Source: an uncultured Fretibacterium sp. (GTDB lineage Bacteria; Synergistota; Synergistia; Synergistales; Aminobacteriaceae). From it: a stretch of DNA of 6,691 nt. Below are positions 1 to 5,431 of this stretch, piece by piece. The stretch lies in assembly GCA_937915835.1 (NCBI GenBank), contig CALGHA010000113.1, forward strand, positions 1-6,691, written 5' to 3'. The position numbers were made by a program, and so were the translations under genes. The notes beneath the pieces are model-generated. The model searched no databases. It saw only the letters and a list, made by a program, of their open reading frames with translations, and was not told the DNA's origin. Every line of letters begins with the position of its first letter. Position 1 is the first letter of the stretch.

Positions 1-395
1 ACAGGAACGATTACGGCGATAACTTTCGTGTTATGTCCGTCTCCTGCCGCGTCTTTTATCGCCTTCAAGACTTCGTTGTAAAGCCATGAATGATGTTCGT
101 CTTCCTTTTGCTTGATTACTGAGATAATTTCAGGTTCATTATTCTCGTGCTCTTCGAGTTTCTCCGGCTCTGAGTGTTCAGTTTCAGTGTTCACTTCGGC
201 ATTAATAAACCTGTTAGGATCTCGCGGCTTTGATTCCGGCTTAACAGGCTCAGGCTCAATTAAATGGCGTTTAACTCTCTCTTCAATGCTGATACTTTCA
301 GGCTCTGCAGGCGGCTCTCCCTGTTCTTTTCTCCATTCTGCAATATGCTTGTCTATTACTGAATGTATATTTTCCAGTCCTTTAAACGTTTTCAT
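1..395 (-). CDS. Unknown acidic protein downstream of ParA, partial (3' end outside window)
   Basis: The frame starts at ATG 395-393 and stays open for 131 codons to the window edge, so only the N-terminal part is seen. The start overlaps the last 14 bp of the ParA-family gene, and an AAGAGG stretch at 413-408 lies 12 nt upstream, which suggests coupled translation. Residues 1-25 look like a charged helix (MKTFKGLENIHSVIDKH...). Residues 27-88 are a low-complexity, Pro/Glu-rich, probably disordered linker (EPPAEPES, EPEPVKPESKP). From about residue 90 a more ordered region begins, with a probable helix and then a hydrophobic strand ending KVIAVIVP. I do not recognise the family. Its place directly after a ParA ATPase suggests a partner protein, either a ParB-like or a cargo-adaptor role, but no ParB or helix-turn-helix motif is visible in this part. 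The gene is probable; the function is unknown. Confidence 0.75.
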   Translation of the reverse strand, partial: MKTFKGLENIHSVIDKHIAEWRKEQGEPPAEPESISIEERVKRHLIEPEPVKPESKPRDPNRFINAEVNTETEHSEPEKLEEHENNEPEIISVIKQKEDEHHSWLYNEVLKAIKDAAGDGHNTKVIAVIVP

Positions 396-1071
396 CGTTC
401 GTCTCGTCCTCTTTTCTGTCAGTCCAGACCTCGTTAATGTCAAAAACTCCCTCGTTCAATTTGTCGACGGCTTTAATAATTTTCTCGTATAATCTCTCGA
501 ACGGCTGTCTTGAACGTGCCATTAATCCCGTTGACCAAATACGCCCTGACGTGATGTTATACGGAATATGTTTATGTAACGGCAAATCCTCAGCAACAGG
601 ATAATCACGTTCAGAAATTAACTGATTGGCAATTTTCGTCATCACTGAATTATCATAGCCGACTTTCACTAATGGGAGCTGAGCTTTTTCCTTGCCGAAT
701 TTCTCAGCCGTCTGGTACATTACGCCCAAATTTGACAGCGAGAAGAAATCAGGCCTTACCGGGACAACTACGATATCAGCAAAATCAATAGCATTCTTCG
801 AGGCATCGCTTAAACTCGGCGGACAGTCAATAACAATCCATTCTTCAGAAGCTCCAGCATCATCATCTTCAAGACTGTCTTTAATTCTGAGAGACTCGTT
901 AAAATAATTTTTCAGGAAGCCTAATGCATCAGAAAAATTTCGGGAAGGATCAAGGTCAATTGCTAAAACTCTGTTACGTCTGATTAACGCGATCTGAGCA
1001 AGAATTACCGCTATGGTCGTCTTGCCTACTCCGCCCTTACGGTTGAACACCGCTACTGCAATTTTAGACAT
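382..1071 (-). CDS. ParA/MinD-family P-loop ATPase
   Basis: A 229-residue cytoplasmic ATPase of the ParA/Soj (SIMIBI, deviant Walker A) family, whose members position plasmids, chromosomes or protein complexes by ATP-dependent dimerisation and binding to DNA or membrane. The deviant Walker A is KGGVGKTT at residues 12-19, with the signature Lys12. The A' motif is AIDLDP (37-42), and Walker B is IVIDCPPSLSD (79-89). VVVPVRPDFFSLSNLG (101-116) matches the next conserved block. The protein is short and has no N-terminal helix-turn-helix, as in small type Ib or orphan ParAs. The usual Gln after DxDP is Ser here (DLDPSRN). I chose ATG 1071-1069 over the GTG 12 bp upstream because the GTG lies inside the AGGTG ribosome binding site. 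The permease gene ends 27 bp upstream and the next gene overlaps the 3' end. Its cargo (DNA, chemoreceptor, flagellum, other) cannot be told from sequence. Confidence 0.93.
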   Translation of the reverse strand: MSKIAVAVFNRKGGVGKTTIAVILAQIALIRRNRVLAIDLDPSRNFSDALGFLKNYFNESLRIKDSLEDDDAGASEEWIVIDCPPSLSDASKNAIDFADIVVVPVRPDFFSLSNLGVMYQTAEKFGKEKAQLPLVKVGYDNSVMTKIANQLISERDYPVAEDLPLHKHIPYNITSGRIWSTGLMARSRQPFERLYEKIIKAVDKLNEGVFDINEVWTDRKEDETNDENV

Positions 1072-1080
1072 GTTATCAAT

Positions 1081-1085
1081 CACCT
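1081..1085 (-). promoter_or_regulatory. Ribosome binding site of the ParA-family gene
   Basis: On the minus strand AGGTG (1085-1081) lies 9 nt before ATG 1071-1069, which is optimal spacing. The alternative GTG start (1083-1081) is part of this motif and has no ribosome binding site of its own, so the site decides the start in favour of the ATG. Confidence 0.65.
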
Positions 1086-1098
1086 GTATATAAATTTT

Positions 1099-1956
1099 TT
1101 ATTTCGCTTTCACCATTATAATAATCGAAACGAGCACAACTGCAACTCCGATAAAATTCGCAAATCCAATTTCTTCATTATATATCAACATTCCAATTAA
1201 AACCGCCGCAACAGGCTCAATCGACGCGATAACAGGAACTCTGCTTGTGTCATGAACTTTTCGCAGGCCCTTATAATACACCAAATATGCAAGAGATGTA
1301 GGAATTAAGCCGTATAAAATTCCCATTAATAAAATTTTCGGATTTGACAACGCTAAATTAATCTCAGGAGTTCGGAATATCATCAGGAAAATTACAGCGA
1401 ACAAATAACTATAAACGCTTACGATTAAGTCATCAGTTCTCTCACAAGCAGATTTTGCGAAAATAGCCGCCATTCCGTAGCCGAAACCAGAGCCAAGTCC
1501 GGCCAATATTCCGATTAACGAGATATTATCACGTGAAAAATTTCCGCCCGTAACTGTCAAGATACAGCCAAGAATGTTTAAGATTAACGCAAAAATTTTC
1601 AGGCCCGAGAATTTCTCGTGAAAGATTATGCGTGAAGCTAAAGCCGTAAAAACCGGAGCAGTATACATCAGGACACAAGCTATAGCCATGCCGTTAATTT
1701 TTATCGAAGCCGTGTAGAAAATATTGAATAACCCGTTAGAGATAATTCCAAGAAGGGCGCAAAATATTAACGCTTTACGGTCATGAATTATAATTTTTCG
1801 GCCATAAATTATGAAAGCTACGGTGAACATAATCACGAAGGCAAAAAACATTCTCATGAACATTATTAATGAGCTGTCTGCACCGAATGAGCTTAAAGTT
1901 TTTACGAAGATGCCGATTGTTCCCCAAGAAACTCCGGCTAAGAAGATGTATAGCAT
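1099..1956 (-). CDS. EamA/DMT-superfamily permease
   Basis: A 285-residue inner-membrane protein with about ten hydrophobic segments, the usual size for drug/metabolite transporter (DMT) permeases made of two EamA repeats. The first repeat starts at residue 1 (AGVSWGTIGIFVK, residues 7-19, with the typical WG near the N-terminus) and ends near residue 137. It includes ACVLMYTAPVFTAL (93-106), the conserved segment before the fifth helix. The second repeat starts near residue 147 (GILAGLGSGFGYGMAAIFAK) and contains the matching block VPVIASIEPVAAVLIGMLIYNEE (240-262), with the conserved EP and the terminal E. Family members export amino acids, nucleotides, sugars or drugs, and the substrate cannot be read from sequence. 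Lying 33 bp after trpF, it could move an aromatic or other amino acid, but this is inference. Its ribosome binding site is weak (GATGAG about 10 nt upstream), so translation may depend on coupling to trpF. Confidence 0.93.
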   Translation of the reverse strand: MLYIFLAGVSWGTIGIFVKTLSSFGADSSLIMFMRMFFAFVIMFTVAFIIYGRKIIIHDRKALIFCALLGIISNGLFNIFYTASIKINGMAIACVLMYTAPVFTALASRIIFHEKFSGLKIFALILNILGCILTVTGGNFSRDNISLIGILAGLGSGFGYGMAAIFAKSACERTDDLIVSVYSYLFAVIFLMIFRTPEINLALSNPKILLMGILYGLIPTSLAYLVYYKGLRKVHDTSRVPVIASIEPVAAVLIGMLIYNEEIGFANFIGVAVVLVSIIIMVKAK

Positions 1957-1989
1957 AATTTTTATCTCATCATGAAAATATAACGCGTT

Positions 1990-2613
1990 CTATTTTGCTA
2001 TCGTTTTCTTCTTAAAATTTCTGACGGCTGAAATAAACTTCATAACCTTGCGATAATCTTTAAGCCTGTTAAGCTCAACTCCCGTGCTAACGTCCAAAGC
2101 ATAAGGAGACGGAGTAATTTCAAGTGCTTGTTCGACGTTTTCAGGTGTCAATCCTCCAGCAAGAAAATATTTTCGTTTCGTAGCTCCGATTAATGACCAG
2201 TCGAAAGTTTTCCCAGCCCCCGCCCCGCTGTCAAGCATAACATAATCAGCAGGAGAATACATTGCTCGTTCAGCGTCGATTGCCCGCGAAATTTTGAAGG
2301 CCTTAATTATGGGGCAGTGAATATACTCACGAAGGGAAGCTATATATTCGCTGGTCTCGTCCCCGTGTAATTGAACGAGGTCAAGCGAGGCAGTCTCAAC
2401 ACATAAAGCTACTGTTTCAATCGACGTGTTCACGAATACGCCGACAGTTTTAATCGCCCGATTTAATTTTGATTTAAGCATTCCGGCATGTTCAGGGGCA
2501 ATAAATCTCTTACTCTTCGTGTAAAAGACAAAGCCGACGTAATCAGGCCGAAGCTCGTTCATAATTCCAATTTCAACTTCGTGGGAAATTCCGCAGATTT
2601 TTACTTTTGCCAT
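1990..2613 (-). CDS. trpF: Phosphoribosylanthranilate isomerase
   Basis: This cytoplasmic enzyme of tryptophan biosynthesis converts N-(5'-phosphoribosyl)anthranilate to the carboxyphenylamino-deoxyribulose phosphate used by TrpC. The 207 residues form one complete TIM-barrel TrpF. KICGIS (5-10) carries the catalytic base Cys7. Further family blocks are YVGFVFYTKSKRFI (25-38), VGVFVN (57-62) and LVQLHGDE (79-86). Asp128 in MLDSGAGAGKTFDW (126-139) is the expected catalytic acid. The C-terminal phosphate-binding motifs LAGGLTPENV (151-160) and ALDVSTGVE (172-180) are intact. Known TrpF enzymes use the same Cys/Asp pair. A GGAGAAA ribosome binding site (2627-2621) lies 7 nt before the ATG. No other trp gene is present, so trpF is separated from any trp operon here and instead leads a cluster with a permease and a ParA ATPase. 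Confidence 0.97.
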   Translation of the reverse strand: MAKVKICGISHEVEIGIMNELRPDYVGFVFYTKSKRFIAPEHAGMLKSKLNRAIKTVGVFVNTSIETVALCVETASLDLVQLHGDETSEYIASLREYIHCPIIKAFKISRAIDAERAMYSPADYVMLDSGAGAGKTFDWSLIGATKRKYFLAGGLTPENVEQALEITPSPYALDVSTGVELNRLKDYRKVMKFISAVRNFKKKTIAK

Positions 2614-2639
2614 CGTTAAATTTCTCCATGCATCAGAGT

Positions 2640-2674
2640 AAAATAAAAGCAGAGCCGAAAAATTAAGCCCTGCT
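2640..2674 (-). terminator. Intrinsic terminator-like hairpin between the NhaC-family gene and trpF
   Basis: Read on the minus strand, an 8-bp stem AGCAGGGC / GCTCTGCT (2674-2667 with 2655-2648, one G-U pair) encloses an 11-nt T-rich loop and is followed by TTTTATTTT (2648-2640). It is placed 25 nt after the antiporter stop codon and fits a Rho-independent terminator for that gene. It also lies 27 bp before the trpF start, inside what would be the trpF leader. Confidence 0.7.
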
Positions 2675-2677
2675 GAA

Positions 2678-2686
2678 ATTATATCA
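2678..2686 (-). promoter_or_regulatory. Putative extended -10 promoter for the trpF cluster
   Basis: On the minus strand TGATATAAT (2686-2678) is a perfect extended -10 element (TGnTATAAT) of the sigma-70 type. No convincing -35 is seen at the expected distance (it would fall in the last codons of the antiporter gene), which extended -10 promoters tolerate. The predicted start, near 2671, would put the terminator-like hairpin at the very 5' end of the trpF transcript. Confidence 0.4.
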
Positions 2687-2698
2687 GGTTAAAAAATT

Positions 2699-4153
2699 TT
2701 ATTCGCGTATTAACTGAACTTCGGGCTCAGACGGAAGACGGAACAACGGAATAAATCTATCAAGTCCTGTCCAAGTCAGAATTAACATTGAGAGTACGGC
2801 GATCCAAGCGAGATAATTATGCATGATAATATCGATTATGCTCACGGTTCCTTCAGCAACAGGATATACGGCGTAAGTAATGCCCACAAAGAAAGCTAAA
2901 TAAACGTGCCAAGGGATTAACTGTGAACCGAAAACTCCCATAGCGTCGGCGAAGGTTGCGTTACGAAGCGCGAGTTTGTACATAGCTTTTTCATCGCCCT
3001 TAACGTTTTTATCCGTCAACTCTTTAATTATCGGGCTCATCGTAACGATTTGGGCCATTTCGTCAGCGAGTGCGGCATTTCCGACCAGACATAACAGGGC
3101 ATTTGCGAACATTAAGCCTCTGACACGGTGAACGCATTTCATTACGAGCACAGCGATTGCGTCAAAAGCATTCATCCGCCTCATAACTCCTCCGAAGGCT
3201 CCAATCCATAACATCATTACGATAACCCAGCTTCCGGCGTCGGCAAAACTTGATTGAACCATCTCAAGGAATTTCATCAAGCTAGTAACAGTTCCGGCAA
3301 AATATCCGCAGATTAACGAGGCAAAAATTCCGGAGCTGAGACAAATAAGCGTGTTCGTTCCCATTCCTGCTAAGATTAATACGACAACTAACGGGATTAT
3401 CATATACCATGACAAGCCTCCGGCCTGAACTTGTTTAAGCAAAGTAACGGCGGCAGGACGTTTTTCCTCGAGAGCTTCCCAGACTGACGCGGGAATTTGG
3501 GCGATTGCTTCGTTAGCGTTGCCTACTGTGTCAGGAAGTCCCATATTTACGGCCGCAAAATAAAACGCAGCTGCTCCGGCGACAAGGCATAAGAATGACC
3601 ATACGCCCTGATGTCTAACTCTATCAACGATTTGAACTCCCTGAAGGCTTGAGCTTACAACTGTAGTATCTGAGATTAAGCCGATGTTATCTCCGAAGCA
3701 TGAGCCGCCAGCTATCGCCGCAATTGTGAGAACAACGCTTCCGCCGACAATGTGATTGAGCCACAAGAAAATCGGTGCACAAGCCGCGAAAGTTCCCCAT
3801 GAAGTTCCTGTTGCTATTGATAGAATTGCTGTAACGAGCATGGCTGTCATTGCTACAAGTTTTGCGGTTAATCCCAGTGAAAGAGCTATGCTGATAATCT
3901 CTGCGGCTACTCCGGTCTCCATGAAACAAGTTGCGACGGCATAGGCCAATTGCAGGATTAAGAATACGACGAGAATATGCTTCAAGTTTTCGATTGCCGC
4001 GTCCATGAGGTCATTGAAGCGGATATGCGAAGTAATCATGCCGACGAGAATTGCGTAAATTAATGCGAGAGGTGCCGCGAGAAGAATATCAAGCCCAAGC
4101 CTCATTAATATTCCCAACACGAGGACGGGACTTAACTTTATCAGAGCTACCAT
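2699..4153 (-). CDS. NhaC-family Na+/H+ antiporter
   Basis: A 484-residue polytopic inner-membrane transporter of the NhaC family (ion transporter superfamily). Characterised members exchange Na+ for H+, and relatives exchange malate/lactate or carry amino acids, so the substrate is uncertain. Many hydrophobic segments cover residues 1-45, 58-78, 83-130, 136-160, 185-205, 249-290, 308-340, 345-375, 415-432 and 446-465. The family signature blocks are SIATGTSWGTFAACAPI (112-128) and GGSCFGDNIGLISDTT (149-164), which supply conserved polar Thr, Ser and Asp residues inside the membrane. The second half has NAALADEMAQIV (359-370) and SQLIPWHVY (410-418), where LIPWN is common. Length is normal for the family. 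AGGAG (4171-4167) precedes the ATG by a rather long 13 nt, but an in-frame TGA 12 nt upstream rules out a longer protein from the usual start codons. The gene is likely a single transcription unit ended by the hairpin at 2640-2674. Confidence 0.92.
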   Translation of the reverse strand: MVALIKLSPVLVLGILMRLGLDILLAAPLALIYAILVGMITSHIRFNDLMDAAIENLKHILVVFLILQLAYAVATCFMETGVAAEIISIALSLGLTAKLVAMTAMLVTAILSIATGTSWGTFAACAPIFLWLNHIVGGSVVLTIAAIAGGSCFGDNIGLISDTTVVSSSLQGVQIVDRVRHQGVWSFLCLVAGAAAFYFAAVNMGLPDTVGNANEAIAQIPASVWEALEEKRPAAVTLLKQVQAGGLSWYMIIPLVVVLILAGMGTNTLICLSSGIFASLICGYFAGTVTSLMKFLEMVQSSFADAGSWVIVMMLWIGAFGGVMRRMNAFDAIAVLVMKCVHRVRGLMFANALLCLVGNAALADEMAQIVTMSPIIKELTDKNVKGDEKAMYKLALRNATFADAMGVFGSQLIPWHVYLAFFVGITYAVYPVAEGTVSIIDIIMHNYLAWIAVLSMLILTWTGLDRFIPLFRLPSEPEVQLIRE

Positions 4154-4169
4154 GATTTTATTATCACTC

Positions 4170-4197
4170 CTGAAATGACAAAAATTTTCTGTATAAT
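4170..4197 (+). promoter_or_regulatory. Candidate promoter for the glycosyltransferase gene
   Basis: A perfect -10 TATAAT (4192-4197) follows a partial -35 CTGAAA (4170-4175) at a 16-bp spacing. The start would lie near 4204 and give a leader of about 97 nt holding the whole inverted repeat and G-quadruplex. A second TATAAT at 4214-4219 has no good -35. Both overlap the promoter of the divergent gene, so the two directions may compete. Confidence 0.35.
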
Positions 4198-4198
4198 C

Positions 4199-4226
4199 AT
4201 TTTACACGCAAGCTATAATTTTTCAA
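4199..4226 (-). promoter_or_regulatory. Candidate promoter for the NhaC-family gene
   Basis: On the minus strand TTGAAA (4226-4221) and TAAAAT (4204-4199) are 16 bp apart and match the sigma-70 consensus in 5 of 6 bases each. Transcription would start near 4192, about 39 nt before the ATG. The inverted repeat begins 7 bp upstream of the -35, where an activator or repressor would act. Confidence 0.45.
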
Positions 4227-4232
4227 AACGTA

Positions 4233-4282
4233 TGCATTTCGACTTGAGCGGGCGGGCGGGTGGGAGCGAAAGTCGAAATGCA
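4233..4282. repeat. Perfect 13-bp inverted repeat with a G-rich 24-nt loop
   Basis: The arms TGCATTTCGACTT (4233-4245) and AAGTCGAAATGCA (4270-4282) are exact reverse complements. The 24-nt spacer (4246-4269) is almost all G and C, in sharp contrast to the AT-rich flanks. There is no T-run after either arm, so it is not a typical intrinsic terminator. It ends 18 bp before the glycosyltransferase start and begins 7 bp upstream of the divergent -35. It may be a regulatory hairpin, a protein-binding palindrome or one copy of a dispersed palindromic repeat. Confidence 0.9.
4250..4264 (+). other. Canonical G-quadruplex motif in the hairpin loop
   Basis: GGGCGGGCGGGTGGG has four runs of three G joined by single bases, the class of quadruplex motif known to be most stable, usually parallel-stranded. 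It sits inside the loop of the 13-bp inverted repeat. The minus strand carries the matching C-rich i-motif sequence. In the plus-strand transcript it would form an RNA quadruplex about 20 nt before the ribosome binding site of the glycosyltransferase. Folding in the cell is inference. Confidence 0.8.
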
Positions 4283-4300
4283 GAAAGGGAATGAAGATTT

Positions 4301-5431
4301 ATGCGAGTATTATTCATCAACGAAGTCTGCGGAACAGGAAGCACCGGGAAAATTACGTGTGAATTGGCCGAAGAATATGAACGTGAAGGCCATGAAGTGA
4401 AAGTTGCTTACGGCCGAAGCTCATTTGTCCCGGAAAAATATCAACGTTTTGCGGTTCAAATCGGCTCAAAGTTCGATGTTTACTCTCACGCAATTTTGAC
4501 ACGCTTAACTGACAGACACGGCTTTTACTCCAGACATGCAACCCGAAAATTTTTAACTTGGGCCAATTCCTATAATCCCAGTTTTTTATGGCTTCATAAT
4601 ATTCACGGGTATTACATCAATATTGAGTTGTTATTCGACTGGATAAAGTCCCGCGATAATCTCAAAGTTTTCTGGACGTTACATGACTGCTGGAGCTTTA
4701 CGGGACATTGTGCGTTCTTCACGATGGCTAAATGCGAAAAGTGGCGTGTTCATTGTTGTGATTGCCCGCAGAAAAATTCATATCCTAAGAGTTTTCACGA
4801 TGGAAGTTATAAGAATTACGAGGCTAAACGCAGAATTTTCACCGGAGTTCAGGACATGAGAATAATTACGCCGTCAAAGTGGCTGGCTGAACTCGTCAAG
4901 CAAAGTTTTCTGAGTGAATATCCCGTTGAAGTCAGGAATAATAAAATCGACACAAACATTTTTAAGCCGTCGCCTTCGGATTTCAGGAAAAAATATAATT
5001 TGCAGGGAAAATTCATCATATTAGGAGTTGCAAGCGTCTGGGATAAACGTAAAGGACTTGAAGATTTCGTGAAACTCTCAACTATGCTTGAGCCAGAAAA
5101 ATTCGCGATATTCCTTGTCGGATTGAAACCTGAGCAGATGAAAACTCTTCCCAAGAATATACTTGCAATCTCACGAACTCATAATCAAAGTGAACTCGCT
5201 GAAATTTACACGGCCGCAGACGTTTTCTTTAACCCGACTTACGAGGACAATTACCCGACCGTTAATCTTGAAGCTGAAGCGTGCGGAACTCCCGTAATCA
5301 GCTATGACACTGGCGGAAGTTCCGAAACACTTCATAACATAAATTCTCGTGTGATTAAGTGCGGAGATATTGATAGCGCAAAAAAGATGATTATATCAAG
5401 TGCTGGCTGTGTAGCTGCTGCTAGAGTCTGA
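4301..5431 (+). CDS. GT4-family glycosyltransferase, C-terminus apparently shortened
   Basis: A 376-residue cytoplasmic or membrane-associated GT-B glycosyltransferase of family GT4, likely adding a sugar during capsule, O-antigen or exopolysaccharide synthesis. Donor and acceptor are unknown. The N-terminal domain opens with MRVLFINEVCGTGSTGKI, a typical start with the glycine-rich GSTG loop. LHNIHGYYIN (98-107) and a Cys-rich block at 128-156 (HDCW, GHC, KC, HCCDCPQ) are typical of this subgroup. The C-terminal nucleotide-sugar domain begins near residue 236. It has GVASVWDKRKGLEDF (242-256) and the acidic motif YEDNYPTVNLEAEACGTP (314-331), with Glu315/Asp316 and Glu324. The common NNGID is NNKID here (213-217). 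Related proteins, from memory, reach about 400 residues with a final helix; here codons from 366 on are antisense to fliD and read SSAGCVAAARV, so the true tail seems lost. AAGGGA (4285-4290) is the likely ribosome binding site. Activity is uncertain. Confidence 0.9.
   Translation: MRVLFINEVCGTGSTGKITCELAEEYEREGHEVKVAYGRSSFVPEKYQRFAVQIGSKFDVYSHAILTRLTDRHGFYSRHATRKFLTWANSYNPSFLWLHNIHGYYINIELLFDWIKSRDNLKVFWTLHDCWSFTGHCAFFTMAKCEKWRVHCCDCPQKNSYPKSFHDGSYKNYEAKRRIFTGVQDMRIITPSKWLAELVKQSFLSEYPVEVRNNKIDTNIFKPSPSDFRKKYNLQGKFIILGVASVWDKRKGLEDFVKLSTMLEPEKFAIFLVGLKPEQMKTLPKNILAISRTHNQSELAEIYTAADVFFNPTYEDNYPTVNLEAEACGTPVISYDTGGSSETLHNINSRVIKCGDIDSAKKMIISSAGCVAAARV

Noticed and set aside
112..492. 126-codon plus-strand open frame
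   Set aside because: It is antisense to the unknown acidic gene and the end of the ParA-family gene; low-complexity Ser-rich product, no ribosome binding site and no recognisable motif.
692..907. 71-codon plus-strand open frame
   Set aside because: Lies wholly antisense to the conserved ParA Walker B region; a shadow of that gene.
2212..2226. Second G-quadruplex-like tract on the minus strand in trpF
   Set aside because: Only three G-runs of three or more are present, and the composition is explained by the conserved Gly-Ala-Gly-Ala-Gly loop of TrpF.
3687..3944. Open frames on both strands inside the NhaC-family gene
   Set aside because: Both overlap the best conserved part of the antiporter (signature blocks) in other frames and have no family resemblance.
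4233..4282. Inverted repeat as a Rho-independent terminator
   Set aside because: No T-run follows either arm, the loop is very long, and no gene ends here, because both neighbours start from this region.
4291..4293. ATG 10 bp upstream as the glycosyltransferase start
   Set aside because: It is in another frame; ATG 4301 gives the typical family N-terminus MRVLFINEVCG.
4849..5154. 101-codon minus-strand open frame inside the glycosyltransferase
   Set aside because: Antisense to the conserved sugar-nucleotide domain; no motif. The same applies to the shorter one at 4353-4541.
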